DNA from: Thalassospira lohafexi
Lineage (GTDB): Bacteria; Pseudomonadota; Alphaproteobacteria; Rhodospirillales; Thalassospiraceae
Direction of reading: 5' to 3'
Length of the DNA stretch: 64,000 bases
Assembly (NCBI RefSeq): GCF_002844275.1
Contig: NZ_NXGX01000005.1
Span: 62,001 to 126,000 of the forward strand
A program made the translations under genes and the position numbers. Positions 53,945 through 62,268 of the stretch are shown here, piece after piece. Position 1 is the stretch's first letter; every line of letters starts with the position of its first letter. The notes under the pieces are model-generated. The model had not been told where the DNA came from. It did no database searches and saw only the letters and a list, made by a program, of their open reading frames with translations.

Positions 53945-55378
53945 ATGATTGATCGTCTCCAAAAAATCCTCGGCGATAAAGGTTTGATCACCGATCCTCA
54001 AGAAATGCACCCTTACTTGATCGATTGGCGCGATCGCAGGAAAGGTAACGCCGTGTGCGTTGCGCTTCCAGCCAATGTCGAGGAGGTCTCCCGGACGATG
54101 AAGGTGGCTGCCGAGGAAGGACAGCCGGTATTTCCCCTTGGGGGGAATACCGGCCTCTGCTATGGCGGGGTTCCTGAAAGCCCGTCACCCGAAGACAAAC
54201 CCGGTATCGTGATTAGCCTTCAGCGGATGAAACAGATCCGCGAAATCGATGCAGCGGCCAATATCGCAACCGCTGATGCTGGTGTGATTCTGGCTGAATT
54301 GCACGAAAAATGTAAGCCCTACAAACGTCAGTTCCCACTGTATCTGGGCAGTGAGGGCAGCGCACAGATCGGCGGCCTGATTTCAACCAATGCCGGGGGA
54401 ACCGGGGTTGTAAAATACGGACCGATGCGCGATCTGGTGTGCGGGATCGAAGTCGTTTTAGCCGACGGGCGGATTCTGACCGACCTTGAAGGGCTCAAGA
54501 AAAACAACACCGGGTATGACCTCAAACACCTGTTTATCGGGGCCGAAGGCACCCTTGGTATTGTCACCGGTGCCGCACTTCGCCTGCATCCGGAAAACAC
54601 CAATGATGCCCATGCTTGGGTGTCGGTTGACAGCCCCGAAACCGCCGTGCGCCTGTTTACCGAATTTCAGGATAAATGCGGCCCTTATATCGAAGCCTTC
54701 GAACTGTTATCAGGCACTGAAATTGACGCGGTTATCCGCCACATTGACCGCATACATGTGCCGTTTGACGCCGTGCCCGATTGGTCCTTGATGATTGAAC
54801 TGACCTCAACCGACACCTCCGTTGACCTCAATAGCGTCTTTGAGGAAATTCTCGGCGAAAACCTTGAAAACGGATCGGTTCTTGATGCCTTTATCGCCAG
54901 CAACTCCACACAGGCCGAACAGATCTGGCATGTGCGTCATTCTGTGACCGAAGCCAACAAACTCGAAGGTATGGGCCTTGTCCATGACGTTGCGGTTCGA
55001 GTGTCCAAAGTCCCGGCCTTCATCGCCAAGGCCAAGGATGTCACCGCAGAAAAATTCCCGATGGCGACACCAATTTTGGTCAACCATCTTGGCGATGGCA
55101 ATGTCCATTACATCCTGATGTTCCCGCATGAGTATTGGAACAATCTGGCCGACCCCGATGCTGTGACCCACGATGTTCAGGCGTGTGTCCATGATATCGC
55201 CGCAAGTTTCGGTGGCACGTTTAGCGCCGAACACGGTGTCGGACGTAAACTGACCGACGAATTAAAACGCCTGTGTGATCCGCTGCGCTATGAACTGATG
55301 CAGACCGTCAAACGCAGCTTTGACCCGGACAACCGGATGAACCCGGGCGTACTGTTTGAACAGAAAAAGTCAAACTAA
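53945..55378 (+). CDS. FAD-linked 2-hydroxyacid dehydrogenase (GlcD / D-2-hydroxyglutarate dehydrogenase type)
   Basis: 477 residues of the vanillyl-alcohol-oxidase FAD family. FAD-binding PCMH domain: PVFPLGGNTGLCYGGVP, LGSEGSAQIGGLISTNAGGTGVVKYGPMRD, LIGAEGTLGIVTGAAL-like segment (FIGAEGTLGIVTGAAL). C-terminal domain with the metal-site residues in NHLGDGNVHYILMFP and FSAEHGVGRKL. Oxidises a D-2-hydroxy acid to a 2-oxo acid, passing electrons to a flavoprotein or quinone. Last gene of the TRAP-aldolase operon. Confidence 0.92.
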   Translation: MIDRLQKILGDKGLITDPQEMHPYLIDWRDRRKGNAVCVALPANVEEVSRTMKVAAEEGQPVFPLGGNTGLCYGGVPESPSPEDKPGIVISLQRMKQIREIDAAANIATADAGVILAELHEKCKPYKRQFPLYLGSEGSAQIGGLISTNAGGTGVVKYGPMRDLVCGIEVVLADGRILTDLEGLKKNNTGYDLKHLFIGAEGTLGIVTGAALRLHPENTNDAHAWVSVDSPETAVRLFTEFQDKCGPYIEAFELLSGTEIDAVIRHIDRIHVPFDAVPDWSLMIELTSTDTSVDLNSVFEEILGENLENGSVLDAFIASNSTQAEQIWHVRHSVTEANKLEGMGLVHDVAVRVSKVPAFIAKAKDVTAEKFPMATPILVNHLGDGNVHYILMFPHEYWNNLADPDAVTHDVQACVHDIAASFGGTFSAEHGVGRKLTDELKRLCDPLRYELMQTVKRSFDPDNRMNPGVLFEQKKSN

Positions 55379-55404
55379 CGCCAAACACACGCTACTAAAC
55401 AGAC

Positions 55405-55430
55405 AAAGGGCAGCGATCAAGCTGCCCTTT
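55405..55430. terminator. Hairpin terminator between convergent genes
   Basis: Perfect 10-bp stem AAAGGGCAGC (55405-55414) / GCTGCCCTTT (55421-55430) with six-base loop. T and A tracts within the arms let it serve both directions. Confidence 0.75.
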
Positions 55431-55456
55431 GCTTATTTATCACCTGATTTGATGCA

Positions 55457-56638
55457 TCATCTGGCCAGATCAGGATCGAATACCGAGTTATCAAGGAAAC
55501 TGTCCGGTCCGACAAACGCGCGGTCCTCGGCACCATTCGTGCCTTCTACCCGCCAATCATGTGCCGGGACTGCAACATCAAGCCCCTTAACTGCCGTACG
55601 ATACAAGTCCGGGCGATAGACTTGCCGGATCACCTGATTAAGGTCGGTGTTGGCGGGCACCTGCCCCCATCGTTTCATCTGTGCGCCGACCCAGCTTGCC
55701 TGTGACAACCACGGGAAGGTCGCGGTATAGCGATAAAAAACATGCCGATCGGGCACCTCAGTCGGGGCTTCGCCGGGGCGCAGAACCGGACGCCCGTCAA
55801 GTGACGCCTTAAGCACATCATAGGGTGCACCGACATTTGATTCTTCTGACAACATCTGCGCAAGTTCCGCGCGATTGCCCGGCTCATCGGCCCATTCCGC
55901 CGCCCGGACAAGGGCGCGAACAAGGGCCGAAACCGTATCAGGATTTGAATCCACCCAGTCCTGACGCACACCAAGGACCTTTTCCGGACTGCGCGACCAG
56001 ATGTCGTCTTTCAACGCGACAATGACCCCGTCACCATGAAAAACCGCCCGCTGGTTCCACGGCTCCCCGACGCAATAGCCATCCACCCAGCCATTGCGCA
56101 GACTGTCAAACATGCGTTGTGGCGCAATCACCCCGATATTGACATCCTTGTCCGGATCAATCCCGGCGGCTGCCATCCAGTAGCGCAGTTCGTAATTATG
56201 GCTTGAGAACGGGAAAACAGTTGCAAAAGACATGACCGGGCGGCCCGATGCCCGGTCTTCGTCGATGACTTTTTTCAACGCACGCGCCGATAAGCCACGT
56301 GGCCCATGCATCGCCGCAGGATCGGCCTCAAGCATCCGTTGATATAGCCGCGTGGACACCGTGATCGCATTACCACCCCGGCCAAGCGCCATCGGCACAA
56401 CAAGATGCTGCACCGGAACGCCACCCAATCCAAGGCGCGCTGCAATCGGGATACCGGCCAAAAGGTGGGCGGCCTCATAAACGCCATATGACAGCTTGTC
56501 ACGAATGGCCGCCCACGACATTTCGCGTATCAGTTCAAGTTCGATATTTTCCTGATCGGCAAATCCCATGGCGCGCGCAACAACCGGGATGGCGCAATCA
56601 ACCAATGGCACGAAGCCCAGACGAACCTTGTTCCCCAT
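55457..56638 (-). CDS. nasS: Nitrate/nitrite sensor NasS (cytoplasmic NrtA-like protein)
   Basis: 393 residues. Resembles the nitrate-binding proteins NrtA/CmpA (VRLGFVPLVDCAIPVVARAMGF; VGEPWNQRAVFHGDGVIVAL; WLSQASWVGAQMKRWGQ) but starts directly with the binding fold and has no signal peptide, so it stays in the cytoplasm. Directly downstream of nasT in one operon. In known systems NasS holds NasT inactive and frees it when nitrate or nitrite binds. Confidence 0.92.
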   Translation of the reverse strand: MGNKVRLGFVPLVDCAIPVVARAMGFADQENIELELIREMSWAAIRDKLSYGVYEAAHLLAGIPIAARLGLGGVPVQHLVVPMALGRGGNAITVSTRLYQRMLEADPAAMHGPRGLSARALKKVIDEDRASGRPVMSFATVFPFSSHNYELRYWMAAAGIDPDKDVNIGVIAPQRMFDSLRNGWVDGYCVGEPWNQRAVFHGDGVIVALKDDIWSRSPEKVLGVRQDWVDSNPDTVSALVRALVRAAEWADEPGNRAELAQMLSEESNVGAPYDVLKASLDGRPVLRPGEAPTEVPDRHVFYRYTATFPWLSQASWVGAQMKRWGQVPANTDLNQVIRQVYRPDLYRTAVKGLDVAVPAHDWRVEGTNGAEDRAFVGPDSFLDNSVFDPDLAR

Positions 56639-56641
56639 CCC

Positions 56642-57232
56642 CTAAAACTCCAACTGAAACGCGGTGATGACGCTTTGCGCGATCTCATAGATCTTGCGGT
56701 TCTGTTTCATGGCGTTCTTTCGAAGAAGGTTATAGGAATCTTCTTCTGTCAGACCCTTTTCCTTCATCAAAATACCTTTGGCCCGCTCAATCAGTTTGCG
56801 CTCATTGAGTTTGGCTTTTGCTTCGTCGCGTTCACGGCGCAACTGATCAAAAACATTAAACCGCGAAATTGCCATTTCAACAATTGGACGAATGCGGTCT
56901 TCGCGCAACCCGTCCACCACATAGGCACTGACCCCGGCGGCAACCGCTTCGTGGATCATGCTTGAATCACTTTTATCAACGAACATGGCAATCGGGCGCG
57001 CAATGGCACGCGACACCTGAAACATCTGTTCGAGCGTATCGCGATCCGGGTTTTCCAGATCAATAATGATGATATCGGGTGCCAGTGCCTGAATACGTTC
57101 GACCAGATTGTGAGACGTCCCGATCCGGGCCACACGGGTATAGCCACTTTCAACCAGTCCGCGCTCGACAATCGCCGCACGGTCAGGATCTTCGTCAATC
57201 ACCAGAATATTGAAGTCTTCTGTCCTTACCAA
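56642..57232 (-). CDS. nasT: ANTAR-domain antiterminator NasT
   Basis: 196 residues. N-terminal receiver-like domain (ILVIDEDPDRAAIVERGLVES, Asp58 in IIIIDLENPD) and C-terminal ANTAR RNA-binding helices (LNERKLIERAKGILMKEKGLTEEDSYNLLRKNAM). NasT binds leader RNA with paired hexaloop hairpins and prevents termination. Two such leaders are present nearby, before nirB and narK. Transcribed behind narK and ahead of nasS; 125 bases with a 9-bp hairpin (57313-57338) separate it from narK. Confidence 0.95.
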   Translation of the reverse strand: MVRTEDFNILVIDEDPDRAAIVERGLVESGYTRVARIGTSHNLVERIQALAPDIIIIDLENPDRDTLEQMFQVSRAIARPIAMFVDKSDSSMIHEAVAAGVSAYVVDGLREDRIRPIVEMAISRFNVFDQLRRERDEAKAKLNERKLIERAKGILMKEKGLTEEDSYNLLRKNAMKQNRKIYEIAQSVITAFQLEF

Positions 57233-57357
57233 GTTATCCCAAACTCCCTGACGGCCGAGGCCTCTCTGTCTGTGTTATCTTCTCCGGCATTTTTTTCGAC
57301 CGGTTGAAGGACCGGGATGCGACACAGGCCGCATCCCGAAAAATCATTGTTATGCGT

Positions 57358-58722
57358 TTATTCCGCAGGTACCGGCTGACCCGATCCAGATGTGCCCATG
57401 CGTTCTGCATGCGCACGATCAAACCGTTGCTGTTCTTCGGCCTGGGTTGCTGCCGAGAAACGGACAGCCAAGGCCGCAAAAGAGCACACAATCACGGCAC
57501 AACCGAGATAAAAAAGCCCTTCCTGATAGGTAAGCGCCTCGGACTTGAACAAAAAGCCTGCGGCAACCGCACCGGCATTTCCACCGGCACCGACAATGCC
57601 CGCAACCGATCCAAGTGCCTTGCGGTTAACGAACGGCACAATACCGAAAGTCGCACCTTCTGACATCTGAACAAACAGCGAGAAGACAATCATCACGGCA
57701 ACGGCAATGACCAAGGCATCCATCATCGAGAAGGCAACAAGAGCGATGCCTTCGACAAACAATGCGAAAAACAGGAATTTGACCCGACCCGAAAGGCCGC
57801 CTTTGGCGGCAAACTTATCGGAAAACACGCCACCCAGCGTCCGGGCAAAGATGTTCATCAGGCCAAACAGACCGGCAATCACACCCGCCGTGGCAAGGCT
57901 CAGATCAAAACGGTCAAAGAAGTAGATCGCCGCAATATTATTGATGGTCAGCTCAACGCCAAAGCACGCCCCATAAACAAGGAACAAGGCCCAAACGCGG
58001 TAATCAGACATCGCGGCCATCATGCCTTTGGTCGCCCCGGCATGATCATCCTCGGCTGACAGCGCACCGCTTTTGCGCATTTCGGCATAGTTGCCTTCCG
58101 GGCAGTCGGTGGTGAAGACCCAGTAAAGCACTGCAACCACAAGCATGATCGCGCCCGGGAAGACCATCGCCAAACGCCAGCCCATGGTTTCGGAAAGCCC
58201 AAACCCGAGGATCATGGCAAGGATCAGTGGCATGACCATCTGCGTCACACCACCGCCAAGGTTCCCCCAGCCTGCTGTCGTGGCATTGGCCGTACCGACA
58301 ACATTGGGCGCAAACATGGTGGAGGTATGATACTGCGTGATCACAAAGGATGCGCCGATTGAGCCAATCGCCAGACGCGCAAGCAGGAAGGTTTCATAGC
58401 TGTCGGCAAGCCCGATCAGCATCACCGGCAGCGACCCAAGCACCAGCAAGCCGGTATAGGTTTTGCGCGGACCGATCTTGTCACACAGTGGGCCGATCAG
58501 AAGTCGCACAAGAACCGTGATGGCAACCGATGCAATGATCGTACTGCCGATTTCACTTTTGCTTAAGCCAAGATCATCGCGGACCAGCGGCATCAGCGGT
58601 GCGATCCCGAACCAGCCGAAAAAACACAGGAAAAATGAAAGCCAGGTCAGGTGAAAAGTGCGCATCTGGACAGTCTTGAGACTGAACAGGTTTATGCGTG
58701 TAGCCTTGTTCTTGATTTCCAT
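57358..58722 (-). CDS. narK: Nitrate/nitrite MFS transporter NarK (NasA-type)
   Basis: 454 residues with 12 membrane segments. The nitrate-porter signatures appear in WGNLGGGVTQMVMPLI and GAGGNAGAVAAGFLF, and the N-terminal FFGWFGIAPLMPLVRDDLGLSKSEI is typical. Start taken at 58722 (MEIKNK), with AAGGG nine bases upstream; in-frame ATGs above it have no ribosome site. Divergent from nirB; its leader carries a sigma-54-like promoter and an ANTAR-type double hairpin. Confidence 0.93.
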   Translation of the reverse strand: MEIKNKATRINLFSLKTVQMRTFHLTWLSFFLCFFGWFGIAPLMPLVRDDLGLSKSEIGSTIIASVAITVLVRLLIGPLCDKIGPRKTYTGLLVLGSLPVMLIGLADSYETFLLARLAIGSIGASFVITQYHTSTMFAPNVVGTANATTAGWGNLGGGVTQMVMPLILAMILGFGLSETMGWRLAMVFPGAIMLVVAVLYWVFTTDCPEGNYAEMRKSGALSAEDDHAGATKGMMAAMSDYRVWALFLVYGACFGVELTINNIAAIYFFDRFDLSLATAGVIAGLFGLMNIFARTLGGVFSDKFAAKGGLSGRVKFLFFALFVEGIALVAFSMMDALVIAVAVMIVFSLFVQMSEGATFGIVPFVNRKALGSVAGIVGAGGNAGAVAAGFLFKSEALTYQEGLFYLGCAVIVCSFAALAVRFSAATQAEEQQRFDRAHAERMGTSGSGQPVPAE

Positions 58723-58888
58723 AACGGTGAAGCCCTTCGTTTTGGCCGAACAGAGCATCTTGAGTGCCGTGAACAACCGACGGTTTTTGCTATGGGCCTT
58801 CATGCTTCATCAGATGGATTCCGCAGGCGGCCCGTCATTCGGATCGAACGCGCTGCGCGGTCATCGCGCGGCAGTTCCAAACGTCTGA

Positions 58889-58934
58889 TCGTCCGCCGTT
58901 GGACGAAGAACTGTGAGCCACCCGTCATTGGGCC
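58889..58934 (-). promoter_or_regulatory. ANTAR-type double hexaloop leader of narK
   Basis: In the narK transcript, first hairpin: CCC-AATGAC-GGG (plus 58921-58932, with further G-U and outer pairs), hexaloop AATGAC. Second: TCGTCC-AACGGC-GGACGA (plus 58889-58906), a perfect 6-bp stem with hexaloop AACGGC. Both loops have A at position 1 and G at position 4, the ANTAR rule. I could not find a T-run terminator that competes with the second hairpin, so the mechanism downstream is open. Confidence 0.6.
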
Positions 58935-58970
58935 TGCTTTCGTCAAAGCTGCTCACACGGAAATAGGATG

Positions 58971-58986
58971 TGCAAACACCGCGCCA
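58971..58986 (-). promoter_or_regulatory. Sigma-54 promoter of narK
   Basis: Minus strand TGGCGCGGTGTTTGCA fits TGGCACG-N4-TTGCA with one change; GG and GC are correctly spaced (-24/-12). Predicted start near 58960, 26 bases before the first leader hairpin. Confidence 0.75.
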
Positions 58987-59093
58987 ATTTTTCCGCGATG
59001 CGGGATAAAACATTCAACATACTGAAATATAACAATTTTAACTGATCGCGACTGCAACGTAAAAAATGGAACGTCTGAAAATCAGGCAAATAT

Positions 59094-59139
59094 GCACAAA
59101 AATAAATCACTCACATTTTGTACTGTTTATTTTTTGTGC
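59094..59139. promoter_or_regulatory. Inverted repeat midway between narK and nirB promoters
   Basis: GCACAAAAATAAA (59094-59106) faces TTTATTTTTTGTGC (59126-59139), matching but for one base insertion. It lies about 100-150 bases upstream of both sigma-54-like promoters, the position of an enhancer for an NtrC-type activator. The GCAC/GTGC ends resemble NtrC half sites, though spacing is wider than a single NtrC box. Confidence 0.45.
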
Positions 59140-59236
59140 GATTTAGGGCTTTGCTCGAATATCAGGCAATCGCTACTTCCCATGATCCTTCATATATCTC
59201 AGTTGCTTACGATATAATTTACCGAAATTCACATTC

Positions 59237-59252
59237 TGGCACGGCACTTGAA
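59237..59252 (+). promoter_or_regulatory. Sigma-54-like promoter of nirB operon
   Basis: TGGCACGGCACTTGAA matches TGGCACG-N4-TTGC except A for C in the -12 element. Predicted start near 59263, giving a leader of about 180 bases with the ANTAR hairpins. Confidence 0.65.
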
Positions 59253-59320
59253 TACAGAAACATATGAGCGCGGGCAGTGTCGCCTGCAGCTCCGGCCAAG
59301 ATGCCGATCCTATATATAAA

Positions 59321-59402
59321 GAATCCAATGACGGGTTCCCCGGATAATGACGTCCGTTGCGACATGCCTTTTTCGAAGGCAGACCGCATCGGGCGTTTTT
59401 TT
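59321..59402 (+). promoter_or_regulatory. ANTAR antitermination leader and terminator of nirB operon
   Basis: First hairpin GAATCC-AATGAC-GGGTTC (59321-59338), 6-bp stem. Second CGGAT-AATGAC-GTCCG (59341-59356). Both have the same hexaloop AATGAC with A1 and G4. The terminator stem CGTCCGTTGCG (59351-59361) / CGCATCGGGCG (59385-59395), ten pairs with one U-U mismatch, encloses an inner hairpin TGCCTT/AAGGCA (59365-59381) and is followed by seven T (59396-59402). The second hairpin and terminator share bases 59351-59356, so they exclude each other. NasT is the expected binder. Confidence 0.85.
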
Positions 59403-59441
59403 GTGCCAACTTCGCATCCCGCGACGAGGAGCCAGAGACAA

Positions 59442-61913
59442 ATGAACCACGTCCCTGCCGCAATAAAGACCGCAAAAGCCCGCCTGGTTGTCATCGGCAA
59501 CGGCATGGCCGGCATGCGCACCGTAGAAGAAATCCTGTCCCGCAATCCGGACAAATACGACATCACCGTTTTCGGCGCAGAGCCCCGGGTTAACTACAAC
59601 CGCATCATGCTGTCGCCGTTGTTGTCAGGTGAAAAGGGTTTCGATGAAATCGTCATCAACACCCCGGAATGGTACAGCGAAAACAACATTCACCTTTATT
59701 CCGGTGATCCCGTCGTTTCGATTGACCGCAACCGTAAGGTTGTTATTTCCAAAAGCGGAACGGAAACCGAATATGACCGACTGCTGCTGGCCACCGGTTC
59801 CGATCCGATCATTATTCCGGTCCCCGGCCACAAACTGAATGGCGTTGTCACTTTCCGCGATGTCGATGATGTCGATACCATGCTGGGTGCTGCCGCCAAA
59901 GGTGGCCCTGCGGTCGTGATCGGCGGCGGGCTTCTTGGCCTTGAAGCAGCAGTTGGTTTGCAGGCACGCGGCATGAACGTAACGGTCCTGCATCTTGCAG
60001 GCCATGTCATGGAACGCCAACTTGATCCGTCGGCGGGTTATCTTCTTGCGCAGGAGCTCGAGCGCCGCGGCATCAAGGTTATTACCGCTGCCGATACGGG
60101 CGAAATCGTTGGCACCGAAAACGTTACCGGCGTTCGCCTTAAGGACGGCACCATGATCCCGGCGGATCTGGTGGTTATGGCTGTTGGCATTCGCCCCAAT
60201 GGACGCCTTGCCACGGATGCCGGGCTTACCGTTGAACGCGGCATTGTCGTTGATGATGTGATGACCACCAGTGACCCAGCCGTTTTCGCGGTTGGTGAAT
60301 GTGTACAGCATCGTGGTCAATGCTATGGCCTTGTGGCCCCATTGTTTGAGATGGCCAAATCCTGTGCCGATCATTTGGTTGAAATCGAAACCCTTGGCTA
60401 TGCCGGTTCGGTCACCTCGACCAAGCTGAAGGTGACCGGCGTTGATGTTTTCTCTGCCGGGGATTTTTCCGGCGGCGGTGACACCGAAGAAATCGTGTTC
60501 CGCGATGCTGGTCGTGGCGTTTACAAGCGTATCGTTCTTGAAGACGGCAAGATCAAGGGTGCGGTCCTTTATGGCGACACATCAGATGGTGGCTGGTACT
60601 TCCAGCTGATGAAAGACGGGCAGGACGTCACCGAATTACGTGACACGCTTGCCTTTGGTCAGGCATTCGCCGGGGGTGCTGCCGGAAACCCGCTTGATGC
60701 CGTTGCCGCCCTGCCAGATGATGCAGAAATTTGCGGCTGCAACGGCATTTGCAAAGGATCCATCGTTTCGGCCATCACTGAAAAGGGGCTGACCACCCTT
60801 GATGAGGTCAAGGGCCATACCAAGGCATCCGCGTCCTGTGGATCATGCTCCGGTCTGGTTGAAAACCTGCTGGCAGCGACCTTGGGCGGCGATTATCAGG
60901 TCGCAGCCGTCAAACCGATTTGCACCTGCACCGAACATGATCATGACAGCGTGCGCCGTCTGATCGTTGCCAAGAAACTGAAATCCATGCCCGCAGTCAT
61001 GCAGGAGCTCGAATGGGCATCATCGGATGGGTGCCATGTCTGCCGTCCGGCGTTGAATTACTATCTGCTGGCGGCCTGGCCGAACGAATATGTTGATCAC
61101 GGTGCATCGCGCTTTATCAACGAACGCGTTCACGCCAACATCCAAAAAGACGGCACCTATTCGGTTATTCCGCGCATGTGGGGTGGCTTGACCAACCCGC
61201 GCGAATTGCGCGCCATCGCCGACGTTGCCGACAAGTTTGAAATCCCGACCGTCAAGGTCACCGGTGGGCAACGCATTGACCTTCTGGGTGTGAAAAAAGA
61301 AGACCTTCCGGGCGTTTGGGCCGATCTGAATGCGGCGGGCATGGTATCGGGCCATGCCTATGGCAAATCACTGCGTACCGTCAAAAGTTGCGTTGGGCAG
61401 GAATGGTGCCGCTTTGGTACCCAGATGTCGCTCAGTATGGCGGTTGAACTTGAAAAAATGACATGGGGATCATGGATGCCCCATAAATTCAAGATGGCCG
61501 TCTCGGGCTGCCCGCGTAACTGTGCCGAAGCCACGATCAAGGACTTTGGTGTGGTTGCAACCGATGGCGGCTGGGATCTTCATGTTGGCGGCAATGGCGG
61601 CATTCACGTCAAGGCGACCGAGCTTCTGTGCAAGGTCACCACTGACGAGGAGGTCATGGAATATTGCGGCGCCTTCATCCAGCTATACCGCGAAGAAGCC
61701 CGCTATCTTGAGCGCACCGCACCGTGGATCGAGCGGGTTGGCCTGAAGCACGTTCAGGACCAGATGGTCGATGATGCCGCCAACCGCAAGGCGCTGTTTG
61801 ACCGCTTTAAGGTCAGTCAGCAAAAAGCACAAATAGACCCATGGGCAGAACGCGCGAGCCAAGGCGTTGATGCCCATGAATTCACACCCCTTCCCATGGT
61901 CGCAGCGGAGTAG
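59442..61913 (+). CDS. nirB: Assimilatory nitrite reductase large subunit
   Basis: 823 residues. N-terminal FAD/NADH oxidoreductase (LVVIGNGMAGMRTVEEIL; GGGLLGLEAAVGLQARG), [2Fe-2S] BFD-like domain around residues 425-475 (CGCNGICKGSI, CGSCSGLVENLLA), then the sirohaem/[4Fe-4S] domains with CVGQEWCRFGTQ near 650 and CPRNCAEA near 690. Reduces nitrite to ammonia with NADH. Start at 59442 is backed by GAGGAG at 59426; an open frame above it runs through the leader hairpins and is not translated. First gene of nirB-nirD-nasA. Confidence 0.96.
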   Translation: MNHVPAAIKTAKARLVVIGNGMAGMRTVEEILSRNPDKYDITVFGAEPRVNYNRIMLSPLLSGEKGFDEIVINTPEWYSENNIHLYSGDPVVSIDRNRKVVISKSGTETEYDRLLLATGSDPIIIPVPGHKLNGVVTFRDVDDVDTMLGAAAKGGPAVVIGGGLLGLEAAVGLQARGMNVTVLHLAGHVMERQLDPSAGYLLAQELERRGIKVITAADTGEIVGTENVTGVRLKDGTMIPADLVVMAVGIRPNGRLATDAGLTVERGIVVDDVMTTSDPAVFAVGECVQHRGQCYGLVAPLFEMAKSCADHLVEIETLGYAGSVTSTKLKVTGVDVFSAGDFSGGGDTEEIVFRDAGRGVYKRIVLEDGKIKGAVLYGDTSDGGWYFQLMKDGQDVTELRDTLAFGQAFAGGAAGNPLDAVAALPDDAEICGCNGICKGSIVSAITEKGLTTLDEVKGHTKASASCGSCSGLVENLLAATLGGDYQVAAVKPICTCTEHDHDSVRRLIVAKKLKSMPAVMQELEWASSDGCHVCRPALNYYLLAAWPNEYVDHGASRFINERVHANIQKDGTYSVIPRMWGGLTNPRELRAIADVADKFEIPTVKVTGGQRIDLLGVKKEDLPGVWADLNAAGMVSGHAYGKSLRTVKSCVGQEWCRFGTQMSLSMAVELEKMTWGSWMPHKFKMAVSGCPRNCAEATIKDFGVVATDGGWDLHVGGNGGIHVKATELLCKVTTDEEVMEYCGAFIQLYREEARYLERTAPWIERVGLKHVQDQMVDDAANRKALFDRFKVSQQKAQIDPWAERASQGVDAHEFTPLPMVAAE

Positions 61914-61917
61914 GAAA

Positions 61918-62268
61918 ATGACAGACATTCTAAGCTGGATTGATGTCGGGCCTGTTGCCAACATCCCGCGCCAAGGTGCCCGCACCCTGCAAACCGAAAC
62001 CGACCGGATTGCCATTTTCCGCACTCTTGATGATCAGGTCTACGCGCTGCTCGACCGTTGCCCGCACAAACAGGGGCCGCTGGCACAGGGCATTGTCCAT
62101 GGTCATTTCGTGACCTGCCCGCTCCATAACATGGTGTTCTCGCTTGAAACCGGCGAGGCACAGGGGCCTGATGATGGCTGTGCGGCCAAGGTCGAATGCA
62201 AAATCGTCAACGGGACCGTGCGTGTCGGACTAACCGAACTGCAAGCCGGACTGCGCCATGCGGGATGA
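61918..62268 (+). CDS. nirD: Nitrite reductase small subunit (Rieske type)
   Basis: 116 residues. Rieske [2Fe-2S] ligands Cys48-Pro-His50 and Cys67-Pro-Leu-His70. Partner of NirB. Start at 61918, four bases after nirB; stop overlaps the nasA start by 11 bases. Confidence 0.94.
   Translation: MTDILSWIDVGPVANIPRQGARTLQTETDRIAIFRTLDDQVYALLDRCPHKQGPLAQGIVHGHFVTCPLHNMVFSLETGEAQGPDDGCAAKVECKIVNGTVRVGLTELQAGLRHAG

Noticed and set aside
57313..57338. 9-bp hairpin CGGGATGCG / CGCATCCCG after narK
   Set aside because: As an intrinsic terminator it fails: no T run follows on the narK strand. It may stabilise the mRNA end but I do not call it a terminator.
58834..58845. Third AATGAC loop in the narK leader
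   Set aside because: The flanks close only around a five-base loop (CCG-AATGA-CGG), so it does not meet the hexaloop rule for ANTAR sites.
59277..59441. N-terminal extension of NirB by 55 codons
   Set aside because: It would cross the leader hairpins and terminator; the family start MNHVPAA at 59442 has its own GAGGAG site.
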